From: Pseudomonas fluorescens | Lineage (GTDB): Bacteria > Pseudomonadota > Gammaproteobacteria > Pseudomonadales > Pseudomonadaceae | Length of the DNA stretch: 64,000 bases | Reading direction: 5' to 3' | NCBI RefSeq assembly: GCF_019212185.1 | Contig: NZ_CP078138.1 | Span: 2,958,501-3,022,500 of the forward strand | Shown here: positions 16,703-24,788 of the stretch, piece by piece | Layout: every line of letters starts with the position of its first letter | Position numbering within the stretch: the first letter of the stretch is position 1 | Notes under the pieces: model-generated | The model's input: the letters and a program-made list of their open reading frames with translations, nothing else | The model's database searches: none | Told to the model about the DNA's origin: nothing | Position numbers and translations under genes: made by a program

Positions 16703-17587
16703 CTAACCCAGATTCCGCTTCAACTCGGCAATATGCTCCGGGCCGATGCCGCAGCAGCCGCCGATCATGCTCAGGCCGCGTTGCTGCCAGTCGCGGGCCC
16801 ATACCAGGTAACCGGCAGGGTCGAGGTCGGCGCGCAGTTCGTCGAGACCGTCGTTGGCCTTGGCTTCCTTGGGTTGCGGCGGGAAGGCGTTGGCGTAGGC
16901 GCCGATGGCGATGTCCTGGCCCAGGCGGCGGATGACCGACTGCGCGACGTCCACCGCGTCGCCGATCACTTCCGGCTGGCTGCAGTTGAACAGCACCGCC
17001 GCCACACCCAGTTTGGCGACCGCTTCGATGGCCTCGGCCACCGGCTCGCCGGAGCGCAGGCGCGGGGTTTCGTCGACCTCTTCGTCACGCAGGGTGAAGG
17101 ACACCCAAAACGGCTTGCCATCCGCCGGCAGCAGGGCATGGATGGCCTGTACCTCGGCGATCGAGCTTTGGGTTTCCGCCAGCCACAGGTCGACATGGGG
17201 TGCCAGGCCTTGCAGCAGCGGTGTGAGGAGTTCCGCGACCCGCTCCGGCTGGAACAGATCCGGACGGTAGGAACCGAACAACGGCGGCAGCGAACCGGCG
17301 ACCTTGACCGGTTGAGGGGCAGCGTCCGCCGCCGTGCGCGCCAGTTGCCCGGCGGTGGCCGCGAGCGCCAGGCCTTCGCGGGCAAAACGCTCTTCACCAA
17401 TATGGAAGGGCACCACCGCGTAGCTGTTGCTGGTGATCACCTGGGCCCCGGCGGCGATAAACGCGGCATGCACGCCAATCACTTTGTCCGGCGCTTCGCT
17501 GAGGGCCAGCGCCGACCACTCGGGCTGGCGAAAGGGGGCGCCGCTGCGCTGCAATTCGCGGCCCATGCCGCCATCGAGAATCACCAT
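16703..17587 (-). CDS. Homocysteine S-methyltransferase family protein
   Basis: A 294-residue enzyme with the Met-synthase-like zinc fold: start LDGGMGREL, one Cys ligand in FNCSQPE (about residue 210) and the pair Cys278-Cys279 in IGGCCGIGPEH. It transfers a methyl group, typically from S-methylmethionine (MmuM type), to homocysteine to make methionine. It is divergent from an amino-acid ABC binding protein gene 118 bases away, which suggests uptake of the methyl donor. The start lies behind GGGAGCGTGACCG. Confidence 0.85.
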   Translation of the reverse strand: MVILDGGMGRELQRSGAPFRQPEWSALALSEAPDKVIGVHAAFIAAGAQVITSNSYAVVPFHIGEERFAREGLALAATAGQLARTAADAAPQPVKVAGSLPPLFGSYRPDLFQPERVAELLTPLLQGLAPHVDLWLAETQSSIAEVQAIHALLPADGKPFWVSFTLRDEEVDETPRLRSGEPVAEAIEAVAKLGVAAVLFNCSQPEVIGDAVDVAQSVIRRLGQDIAIGAYANAFPPQPKEAKANDGLDELRADLDPAGYLVWARDWQQRGLSMIGGCCGIGPEHIAELKRNLG

Positions 17588-17625
17588 CGGTCACGCTCCC
17601 ATATATCTTTTTCGAAGGTTCTTAT

Positions 17626-17700
17626 GAACAAAATTCACTTTGTTCTTACTGCTTATAACTATTAAATACCTTGAATTAAATTTCAAATAATTTTCAGGTA
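17626..17700. promoter_or_regulatory. Divergent promoter region with nested inverted repeats
   Basis: The AT-rich gap between the methyltransferase and ABC genes holds GAACAAA/TTTGTTC (17626-17632 and 17639-17645, 6-base spacer). It also holds TTGAA-N6-TTCAA at 17671-17686 inside a wider AAATACC/GGTATTT pair. TGAA-N6-TTCA is near the MetR-type TGAA-N5-TTCA operator. Binding by a methionine-responsive regulator is inference. Confidence 0.45.
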
Positions 17701-17705
17701 TTTGC

Positions 17706-18527
17706 ATGCGTTTACCTTCCTTGTTGGGCGCGGGTCTTGTCGTACTCGCTGCAGCGTCTCAAGCCTTCGCCGGTGCCACCCTTGATCGCGTCGAATCTCG
17801 TAAGGAAGTGGTCAACGTGCTGATGGAGAGCTATCCGCCGTTCTCTTTCCTCAATGAGCAAAACCAGCTCGACGGTTTTGACGTCGACGTGGCCAAGGCG
17901 GTCGCCGAGAAGCTGGGCGTCAAGCTGCGTCTGGAGACTCCTTCGTGGGACGTAATCGCCGCCGGTCGCTGGAGCGGTCGCTACGATATTTGCATCTGCT
18001 CGATGACCCCGAGCAAGGCGCGGGCCGAAGTGTTCGATTTCCCGGTGGAGTACTACGCATCGCCGGCGGTGATCGTGGTCAACGCCAAGGATGAGCGCAT
18101 CCATTCGGCCAAGGACTTGAATAACCTCAAGGTCGGCCTCACCAGCGCCTCCAGCTATGAGAGCTACCTGAATAAGAACCTGGTGATCGAAGGCGCCGAA
18201 GAGCAGAAGATCGACTACCCCTTCGACGCGGTACAGATCGCCCCCTATGACACCGACAACGTCGCCTTCCAGGACCTCGGCCTCGGCGCCGGTGTGCGCC
18301 TGGACGCGATCCTCACCAACCTGGTGACCGCGCAACCACGCCTCAACCAGGACCAGCGCTTCAAGCTGGCCGGTCCCGCGCTCTATGAAGAGCCTAACTC
18401 GGTGGCCATCGAAAAGGGCGATCCAGAGTGGGACGCGAAAGTCCGCCAGGTATTCGCCGAGCTGAAGGCTGACGGCACCCTGGCCAAGCTGTCGCAGAAA
18501 TGGATCGGCGCCGACATCAGCAAATGA
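17706..18527 (+). CDS. Amino-acid ABC transporter substrate-binding protein
   Basis: A 273-residue periplasmic protein with a signal peptide (LLGAGLVVLAAASQAFA, cleavage near residue 22) and the SBP family 3 fold (VLMESYPPFSFLNEQNQLDGFDVDVAKAVAEKLG). It captures a polar amino acid or related compound. The gene overlaps the permease by ATGA. Divergence from a homocysteine S-methyltransferase suggests S-methylmethionine or another methylated amino acid as ligand; this is inference from context. Confidence 0.88.
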   Translation: MRLPSLLGAGLVVLAAASQAFAGATLDRVESRKEVVNVLMESYPPFSFLNEQNQLDGFDVDVAKAVAEKLGVKLRLETPSWDVIAAGRWSGRYDICICSMTPSKARAEVFDFPVEYYASPAVIVVNAKDERIHSAKDLNNLKVGLTSASSYESYLNKNLVIEGAEEQKIDYPFDAVQIAPYDTDNVAFQDLGLGAGVRLDAILTNLVTAQPRLNQDQRFKLAGPALYEEPNSVAIEKGDPEWDAKVRQVFAELKADGTLAKLSQKWIGADISK

Positions 18528-19345
18528 GTGCTCCCCAACCCCCTCTGAAACCCGTCGTCGCATCGACGGGTTCGCGCCTGCCCGGCTTTCGCGTGCGCCT
18601 GTACCTGACCTGGCTGGGGCTGTTCGTGATGTTCGTCGCGTTCTTCCTCAGCTTCGATTTGAAGTTCTCGATCATCGTCGAGAAGTTCCCCTACCTGGCC
18701 GGTTTCAAACTCGGACCCAACGGCTTCCTGCAGGGCGCGGCGCTGACGTTGTTCCTGTGCCTGTGTTCGATGCTGGTGTCGGTGCTGCTGGGGTTTGCCG
18801 CGGCATTGGCCCGACTGTCCAGTAGCGCGGTGCTGGTGGGGATCGCCAGCTTCTACACCTCGTTCTTTCGTGGCACGCCGCTGCTGATTCAGATCCTGCT
18901 GATCTACCTCGGCCTGCCGCAGTTGGGCCTGGTGCCGGGGGCGATCAGCGCCGGGATCATCGCCCTGTCGCTGAACTACGGCGCCTACCTCAGCGAAATC
19001 TTCCGCGCTGGCCTGCTCGGCGTCGCCCGCGGCCAGAGCGAAGCGGCGCTGGCGCTGGGCATGCGCCCGCGACAGATTCTCTTCCACATCATCCTGCCGC
19101 AAGCGATGCGGGTGATCATTCCGCCGACCGCCAACCAGGCCATCTCGATGCTCAAGGACTCCTCCCTGATCTCGGTGATGGGCGTCTGGGAAGTGATGTT
19201 CCTTGCCCAATCCTATGGCCGTTCCAGCTACCGCTACCTGGAAATGCTGACCACCGCCGCGGTGATCTACTGGGTGCTGTCGATCTCCCTGGAACTGATC
19301 CAGGCCCGGCTGGAAAGGCGCTTTGGCAAGGCCTATCAGCGTTAG
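18524..19345 (+). CDS. Amino-acid ABC transporter permease (HisM family)
   Basis: A 273-residue membrane protein with about five TM segments and the EAA loop that contacts the ATPase (GQSEAALALGMRPRQILFHI, then PQAMRVIIPP). It is translationally coupled to the binding protein by an ATGA overlap. No ATP-binding subunit follows; the next gene is on the other strand. It must therefore share an ATPase encoded elsewhere. Confidence 0.88.
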   Translation: MSAPQPPLKPVVASTGSRLPGFRVRLYLTWLGLFVMFVAFFLSFDLKFSIIVEKFPYLAGFKLGPNGFLQGAALTLFLCLCSMLVSVLLGFAAALARLSSSAVLVGIASFYTSFFRGTPLLIQILLIYLGLPQLGLVPGAISAGIIALSLNYGAYLSEIFRAGLLGVARGQSEAALALGMRPRQILFHIILPQAMRVIIPPTANQAISMLKDSSLISVMGVWEVMFLAQSYGRSSYRYLEMLTTAAVIYWVLSISLELIQARLERRFGKAYQR

Positions 19346-19431
19346 GGACGAGTAAGCTGCGGTACTGCAGGCGGTGTGCGCATTGTTGCCGGACTAGCGC
19401 CCGTGGACGCCTGCTGGAAACGGCGGTGAAT

Positions 19432-19451
19432 CCCCGGCACAGAGGCCGGGG
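19432..19451. terminator. GC-rich hairpin between convergent genes
   Basis: CCCCGGC (19432-19438) and GCCGGGG (19445-19451) form a perfect 7-bp stem with a 6-base loop. It lies between the convergent permease and monooxygenase genes. There is no clear T-run, so termination is plausible but not certain. Confidence 0.45.
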
Positions 19452-19469
19452 AGCAGCGGGGCGAGGGGC

Positions 19470-20513
19470 TTAGCGGAACGCTGGGACCACGTGCTTGATG
19501 AACAGCTCCAGGGACTTTTTCTTTTCCGCGTGGGGCAGGCTGTTGTCGCACCAGAAGCTGAACTCGTCGACACCCAGTTCCTGGTAGTACTGGATGCGCG
19601 GAATGATTTCTTCCGGGGTGCCGATCATTGCCGTCTTGTGCAGGCTGTCCAGTTCGAACTCCGGGCGGCCGGCGAATTTCTCTTCCGGGCTTGGGTCGAG
19701 GAAGCCGTTGACCGGGGTCACCTTATTGCCGAACCAGGCATCGAAGGTGCGGTAGAACTTCGCGATTGCCCGCGCCCCGACTTTCCAGCCTTCGCGGTCT
19801 TCGGCGGTGTGCACGTGGGTGTGACGCAGCACCATCAGTTGTGGGCGCGGCACGTCCGGGTTGTTGTCGAGGGCGGCCTGGAATTTGTTCTTCAGGTCGA
19901 GGACTTCTTCGTCGCCCTTCATCAGCGGCGTGACCATGACATTGCAACCGTTGGCCACGGCGAAGTTGTGCGAATCCGGGTCACGGGCGGCGATCCACAT
20001 CGGCGGGTTCGGCTGCTGGATCGGCTTGGGCACGCTGGTGGAGGTGGGGAATTTCCAGATGTCGCCGTCATGGGCGTAATCGCCTTGCCACAGGGCGCGG
20101 ACCACCGGGACCATTTCTCGCAGGGCCTGGCCACCGCTGGAGGCAGGCATGCCGCCGGCCATGCGGTCGAACTCGACCTGGTAAGCGCCACGGGCCAGAC
20201 CGACTTCCATCCGACCGTTGCTGATCACGTCGAGCAAGGCGCACTCACCGGCGACCCGCAACGGGTGCCAGAACGGCGCGATGATGGTGCCGGCGCCGAG
20301 GTGGATAGTGGTGGTTTTGGCCGCGAGATAAGCCAGCAGTGGCATCGGGCTGGGCGAAATGGTGTATTCCATGGCGTGGTGTTCGCCGATCCACACCGTG
20401 TTGAAACCACCGGCTTCGGCCATCAGCGTCAGCTCGGTCAGGTCTTCGAACAGCTGGCGGTGGCTGACGCTTTCGTCCCAACGTTCCATGTGTACGAACA
20501 GGGAAAATTTCAT
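19470..20513 (-). CDS. Luciferase-like (LLM class) FMN-dependent monooxygenase
   Basis: A 347-residue TIM-barrel oxygenase of the bacterial luciferase family: start MKFSLFVHMERWDESVSHRQ, GGFNTVWIGEHH and the phosphate-binding region SNGRMEVGLARGAYQVEFDRMAGG. It uses reduced FMN delivered by a separate reductase, and the flavin reductase gene lies just upstream (20648-21133). This pairing resembles RutA/RutF of pyrimidine degradation, but the sequence is not obviously RutA. GAGGTAAGCGTC precedes the start. A TGGTATACCA palindrome lies 57 bases upstream. Confidence 0.88.
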   Translation of the reverse strand: MKFSLFVHMERWDESVSHRQLFEDLTELTLMAEAGGFNTVWIGEHHAMEYTISPSPMPLLAYLAAKTTTIHLGAGTIIAPFWHPLRVAGECALLDVISNGRMEVGLARGAYQVEFDRMAGGMPASSGGQALREMVPVVRALWQGDYAHDGDIWKFPTSTSVPKPIQQPNPPMWIAARDPDSHNFAVANGCNVMVTPLMKGDEEVLDLKNKFQAALDNNPDVPRPQLMVLRHTHVHTAEDREGWKVGARAIAKFYRTFDAWFGNKVTPVNGFLDPSPEEKFAGRPEFELDSLHKTAMIGTPEEIIPRIQYYQELGVDEFSFWCDNSLPHAEKKKSLELFIKHVVPAFR

Positions 20514-20569
20514 GACGCTTACCTCGGATCTCTTGTGGTCGCCCCATCGACTGCGAGGCTGTTGGTTAT

Positions 20570-20586
20570 TGGTATACCATAATACG
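20570..20586 (-). promoter_or_regulatory. Shared operator motif, copy 1 (monooxygenase promoter)
   Basis: TGGTATACCATAATACG with the perfect palindrome TGGTATACCA at 20570-20579, about 57 bases upstream of the monooxygenase start. The same motif occurs before the flavin reductase and NCS1 permease genes. GntR/FCD-family regulators typically bind such short ATNGTATACNAT-like palindromes. Confidence 0.6.
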
Positions 20587-20647
20587 AAACAGGTTCAAAT
20601 ATTTCTCTCTGGTCAGTGAGCAACCTGTGGGAGCGCAATACCGGAGA

Positions 20648-21133
20648 TCACGCCGGAACCGGCAGCGCCCCCATCTTGCCGTGGCAATACACCAGTGGGG
20701 CGGCGGTCTGTTGCGGGACAATGAGGTTCTTTACGGCGCCGACCATGATCGCGTGATCGCCGCCTTCGTATTCGCGCCACAATTCACATTCGATGACCGC
20801 CGTTGCGTTGGCCAGGATCGGGTTGCCCAGTTCGCTCAGCGTCCACTCGATGCCCTGGGCCTTGTCCTTGCCCTTGCGTGCGAAGGCATAGGCTTCGTTT
20901 TGCTGGCCGCCGGAAAGGACGTGGATGGCGAAGCGCTTGTTCTTGATCAACACGGGATAGGAGTCGGAGCTGTAGTTGGGGCAGAACAGCACCAGGGCCG
21001 GGTCCATCGACAACGAGCTGAAGGCGCTGGCGGTCAGGCCGACGATCTGGCCGTCGTCATCCAGGGTGGTAATGACGGTCACGCCGGACGGGAACGAGCC
21101 CATGACTTGTTTGTAGATGGCGGCATCGATCAT
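20648..21133 (-). CDS. Flavin reductase (HpaC/RutF-like)
   Basis: A 161-residue protein of the FMN-binding split-barrel flavin reductase family: SFPSGVTVITTLDDDGQIVGLTASAFSSLSMDPALVLFC, followed by FAIHVLSGGQ and CELWREYEGGDHAIMVG. It reduces FMN with NAD(P)H and would supply FMNH2 to the monooxygenase encoded 135 bases downstream. GAGGACCGTCCA precedes the ATG. It carries its own copy of the TGGTATACC motif upstream, so the two genes may be independently initiated but co-regulated. Confidence 0.88.
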   Translation of the reverse strand: MIDAAIYKQVMGSFPSGVTVITTLDDDGQIVGLTASAFSSLSMDPALVLFCPNYSSDSYPVLIKNKRFAIHVLSGGQQNEAYAFARKGKDKAQGIEWTLSELGNPILANATAVIECELWREYEGGDHAIMVGAVKNLIVPQQTAAPLVYCHGKMGALPVPA

Positions 21134-21183
21134 TGGACGGTCCTCAAGGGAAAAGCGTGATTTTTATGTGCTTGTAGGTCTGA

Positions 21184-21200
21184 TGGTATACCGTAATACA
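21184..21200 (-). promoter_or_regulatory. Shared operator motif, copy 2 (flavin reductase promoter)
   Basis: TGGTATACCGTAATACA, 51 bases upstream of the flavin reductase start. It differs from copy 1 at one base of the core (G for A at position 10) and continues with the same TAATAC. The rest of the gap 21134-21450 shows no gene. Confidence 0.6.
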
Positions 21201-21356
21201 TCTTATGCAAGGTCTTTTTGGCTGATCCGATAAACGTAGCCTATTTTGGTTCGGCTCAATGTTTACGGGGCTTGCAGCGAATCGACAAGGATCTGCAGCG
21301 CCCTGGATTGCAGATCAGATGGGCTTTTCAACACCGGAGCAGTCTTGTGAAAAGTT

Positions 21357-21374
21357 TGGAATACCATAATATGG
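21357..21374 (+). promoter_or_regulatory. Shared operator motif, copy 3 (NCS1 permease promoter)
   Basis: TGGAATACCATAATATGG, about 77 bases upstream of the permease start. It differs from copy 1 in one core base, and its right part CCATAATATGG is itself a palindrome. All three copies share TACC(A/G)TAATA(C/T) on the plus strand. Confidence 0.55.
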
Positions 21375-21450
21375 CTCGCATCTGAGGGGCGGCCACAGAG
21401 TCCCCCCGGTTTGGCTTCGTACAACGATAAGAACAGACAAACTCGAGTTC

Positions 21451-22863
21451 ATGCATATGTCCCAGATGTCCCGGCAAGATCCGTTGATCGAGAACCGCAC
21501 GGTCGACTACGTTCCTCTCGCAGAGCGCCATGGGAAGGCCCGCGATCTCTTTACCCTATGGTTCAGCACCAACATCGCGCCACTGCCGATCGTCACCGGT
21601 GCGATGGTGATCCAGGTGTTCCATCTGGACCTGTGGTGGGGCCTGCTGGCGATTGTCCTCGGGCATATGGTCGGCGGCCTGGTGATTGCCCTGGCTTCCG
21701 CCCAGGGGCCGCGCATGGGGATTGCGCAGATGGTGCAGAGTCGCGCCCAGTTCGGTCGTTACGGCGCGCTGTTGATCGTGTTCTTCGCGGCACTGATCTA
21801 CGTCGGCTTCTTCATCTCCAACATCGTCCTGGCGGGCAAGTCGATCGTCGGCATCGCGCCTTCGGTGCCGGTGCCGGCAAGCATTCTGATCGGCGCCCTC
21901 AGCGCCACGGCCATCGGAGTGATTGGCTATCGGTTCATCCATACCCTGAATCGGATTGGCACCTGGGTCATGGGCAGCGCGCTGCTGGCCGGCTTCCTCT
22001 ACATCTTTGCCCATGAACTGCCGGCCGACTTCTTTACCCGTGGTGGTTTTAACCTGTCGGGTTGGTTGGCCACGGTGTCGCTGGGGATCATCTGGCAGAT
22101 CAGCTTCTCGCCCTATGTCTCGGATTATTCGCGGTACCTGCCGGCCGACATCGGCATCACCCGGCCGTTTTTCGCCACCTACCTGGGCGCGACTCTGGGC
22201 ACCATTCTGTCCTTCAGCTTCGGCGCGGTGGCGGTGCTGGCGACCCCGCAAGGCACCGAGGCGATGACGGCGGTCAAGCAGTCCACCGGCTGGCTGGGAC
22301 CGATCCTGATGGTTCTGTTCCTGCTCAACATCATCAGCCACAACGCTTTGAACCTATACGGCGCGGTGCTCTCGATCATCACCTCGATCCAGACCTTCGC
22401 CAGTCAATGGACCCCGAGCATCAAGGTGCGGGTAGTGTTGTCGAGCCTGGTGCTGGCGGGCTGCTGCCTGGTGGCGCTGGGCGCCTCGGCGGACTTCATC
22501 GCGCAGTTCATCGGCCTGATTCTGGCGCTGTTGCTGGTGCTGGTGCCCTGGGCGTCGATCAACCTGATCGACTTCTATGTGATCAAGCGCGGCCATTACG
22601 ACATCGCCTCGATCTTCCGCGCCGATGGCGGGATTTACGGACGCTTCAATCTGCATGCGATTGTCGCGTACTTCATCGGGATCATGGTGCAGCTGCCGTT
22701 TGCCAATACCTCGCTGTACGTCGGGCCTTACGCCAATCTGGTGGAGGGCGCGGATCTGTCCTGGCTGGTGGGGTTGTTGGTGACTTGTCCGCTTTATTAC
22801 TGCCTGGCGACGCGGAGGCGGGGGCGTGCTGGTCGGGTGGCGCGGCTGAGGTTTGCTGATTGA
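21451..22863 (+). CDS. NCS1-family nucleobase/cytosine-type permease
   Basis: A 470-residue transporter with about 12 hydrophobic segments. NCS1 signatures are visible: the amphipathic start NRTVDYVPLAERHGKARDLFTLWFSTNIAPLPIVTGA, SFSPYVSDYSRYLP in TM6, and NALNLYGAVLSIITSIQTF in TM8. NCS1 proteins import purines, pyrimidines, hydantoins, allantoin and related N-heterocycles. It is divergent from the flavin reductase/monooxygenase genes and shares their motif, so it probably imports their substrate. Start codons at Met1, Met3 and Met6 are all possible; none has a strong ribosome binding site. Confidence 0.88.
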   Translation: MHMSQMSRQDPLIENRTVDYVPLAERHGKARDLFTLWFSTNIAPLPIVTGAMVIQVFHLDLWWGLLAIVLGHMVGGLVIALASAQGPRMGIAQMVQSRAQFGRYGALLIVFFAALIYVGFFISNIVLAGKSIVGIAPSVPVPASILIGALSATAIGVIGYRFIHTLNRIGTWVMGSALLAGFLYIFAHELPADFFTRGGFNLSGWLATVSLGIIWQISFSPYVSDYSRYLPADIGITRPFFATYLGATLGTILSFSFGAVAVLATPQGTEAMTAVKQSTGWLGPILMVLFLLNIISHNALNLYGAVLSIITSIQTFASQWTPSIKVRVVLSSLVLAGCCLVALGASADFIAQFIGLILALLLVLVPWASINLIDFYVIKRGHYDIASIFRADGGIYGRFNLHAIVAYFIGIMVQLPFANTSLYVGPYANLVEGADLSWLVGLLVTCPLYYCLATRRRGRAGRVARLRFAD

Positions 22864-22904
22864 GGTGAGGTGGTCGATCGCAAAATCTGCATGCCTCGCA
22901 GATC

Positions 22905-22960
22905 CACTTCAGGAGCGAGCCGGCTTCGGGCGGCGTTCCGACAAGCCAGCGCCTACACGG
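22905..22960. repeat. REP-like sequence
   Basis: CAGGAGCGAGCCGGCTTCGGGCGG and CCGACAAGCCAGCGCCTAC form a degenerate REP palindrome between the NCS1 permease and trmK genes. A short hairpin (ATCTGC...GCAGAT, 22966-22984) follows. Confidence 0.55.
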
Positions 22961-23060
22961 GATTAATCTGCGGTGATTGCAGATATCGCCGCAGCCCGAC
23001 ACAATCGCGCCCCCGATCCGGCGGTGGGTGCCGGAGGTTGTTGCTGAATAGGCGTTGCCA

Positions 23061-23756
23061 TTGAACGAACAGACATTGTCCCAACGCCTGGAACGCGTCG
23101 CGGCGCAGGTGCCGGTGGGCGCGCGGTTGGCCGATATCGGCTCGGATCACGGTTATCTGCCGGTGGCCCTGCTGCGCCGTGGCCGGATTACTGCAGCGGT
23201 AGCGGGGGAGGTGGCGTTGACGCCGTTTCGCGCTGCCGAGCGCTGCGTGCGTGAAAACGATCTGCAGCACGCGATCAGCGTGCGCCTGGCCAGCGGCCTG
23301 GCGGCCATCGAGGCACAGGACCGGATCGACGCCATCAGTCTGTGCGGCATGGGTGGCGAGACCATCCGTGACATCCTCGACGCTGGCAAGGATCGCCTGA
23401 GCGGTACGGAGCGGCTGATCCTGCAGCCCAACGGCGGTGAACAACCTCTGCGCCAATGGCTGATGGAAAACGGCTACCGCATTGTCTTCGAGGAAGTGCT
23501 GCGGGAAAACCGCTTCTATTACGAGATCATCGTCGCCGAGCGCAGCGGCCCGGTGCAGTACAGCCCCGAGCAACTGTACTTCGGCCCCCTGCAACTGCAG
23601 GCCCGCAGCCCGGCCTTCCTGGCCAAGTGGCAACGCCTGCTGCGCGAACGGCACAAGACCCTCGACCAGTTCGCCCGGGCGCGGCAGGCGGTGCCCGAGG
23701 TCAAGCTCGAGGATCTGCAGCGGCAGGTGCGCTGGATCACCGAACTGCTCGGCTGA
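23061..23756 (+). CDS. trmK: tRNA (adenine22-N1)-methyltransferase, TrmK family
   Basis: A 231-residue class I SAM-dependent methyltransferase. SAM-binding motif I is LADIGSDHGYLPVALL, the family motif is CGMGGETIRDIL and the catalytic region is LILQPNGGEQPLRQWL. TrmK proteins methylate N1 of A22 in some tRNAs; activity of Pseudomonas members is inferred. The start is a TTG; I chose 23061 because AGGCG lies at a better distance from it than from the TTG at 23055. Confidence 0.82.
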   Translation: MNEQTLSQRLERVAAQVPVGARLADIGSDHGYLPVALLRRGRITAAVAGEVALTPFRAAERCVRENDLQHAISVRLASGLAAIEAQDRIDAISLCGMGGETIRDILDAGKDRLSGTERLILQPNGGEQPLRQWLMENGYRIVFEEVLRENRFYYEIIVAERSGPVQYSPEQLYFGPLQLQARSPAFLAKWQRLLRERHKTLDQFARARQAVPEVKLEDLQRQVRWITELLG

Positions 23757-23765
23757 CCAAGCCCG

Positions 23766-24788
23766 TCAGGCCATCGCCCGCCGACTACTGCGCTGATCCA
23801 GCACTTGCACCATCAGGCAGGCATACAGCGTCACCAGGATAAACAGCCCCATGCGCACCGCGAAGGCGGTCTGCACGTCCTTGCCGGCGGCGCTGTCCTG
23901 CACCGACTGGCCGAGCAGGATGATCATGGTCACCAGCGTGTTGAGCCAGAACCCCGGGCTGAGCCGGGTCGGGGTCAGACGATAGAGCTTGCGCCCGACC
24001 CACAAACCAAACAGCAGCATCCATAAAAAAAACATCCACAGATGCACAAACAGACTCAGCGCGCCCCAGAACAGCACGGCAAGAAGACCGCCGAGCAGGG
24101 TCGAGCCGAGCAGTTCACGCCCGGCATGCCGGGTGCCGGTGGTGGAGCTTTGCTGGCCGAGGCTGACCGCCTTGAGGATGATCGGCAGGTAGCTGGCCGG
24201 GTCGAGCAGCGCCAGGAGGAAAGCCGGCAGCACGATCAGCGTGGCGCGCAGGGCGATCCGCGTGACTTCGCTGGCCGACAGCAGCGCCGCAGCCGCCGGG
24301 GTCGGGGCGTTGCCGGGTTCGGGAAACAGCCAGTGACTGACGCCGACCATCAGCACCGCGAGAAACAGGCCGCGTACCAGTGCATTGATCACCATCACCG
24401 CCAGGCCGAAGTCGGCGACGCCGGCAGCGGAGATCATGGTCAGGCCGATGATCAGGAAGGTCACAATCAGGTTGTTGGCGCCGCGCAGGCCCATGCGAAA
24501 CACCACGAACAGCCCAACGCCCACCAACAACACGGCGCTGAACGCGTAGTAGCGCAGCAGTGGAATCAGCAGCAGGCCGATGCCGGTGGTGAGCATGGCG
24601 ATCAGCGCCAGGCCGATGCCGGCCTTGAGTTTCAGCGGTTGGTTCAGCGCGGTCAGCAGCAACACCGCCAACACTGGCGCGAGGAATGGAATCGGCAGGC
24701 CGAGGCCAAAGCTGGTCGCCAGGCACAGCGCGGTGCCGCTGGCCAGGCGCAGGGCGCGCTGGGCCTGCGGCGAGCGCTCAGTAGGCAT
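23766..24788 (-). CDS. DUF2955/FUSC-type inner membrane protein
   Basis: A 340-residue membrane protein with about ten hydrophobic segments in two halves, a layout like half of an AaeB/FUSC aromatic-acid exporter (DUF2955). It is the last gene of an operon whose ATG overlaps the end of the HlyD-type adaptor gene by 11 bases. Together with the adaptor and the NodT-type outer membrane factor it would form a tripartite exporter. The substrate is unknown; aromatic acids or detergents are possibilities. Confidence 0.8.
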   Translation of the reverse strand: MPTERSPQAQRALRLASGTALCLATSFGLGLPIPFLAPVLAVLLLTALNQPLKLKAGIGLALIAMLTTGIGLLLIPLLRYYAFSAVLLVGVGLFVVFRMGLRGANNLIVTFLIIGLTMISAAGVADFGLAVMVINALVRGLFLAVLMVGVSHWLFPEPGNAPTPAAAALLSASEVTRIALRATLIVLPAFLLALLDPASYLPIILKAVSLGQQSSTTGTRHAGRELLGSTLLGGLLAVLFWGALSLFVHLWMFFLWMLLFGLWVGRKLYRLTPTRLSPGFWLNTLVTMIILLGQSVQDSAAGKDVQTAFAVRMGLFILVTLYACLMVQVLDQRSSRRAMA

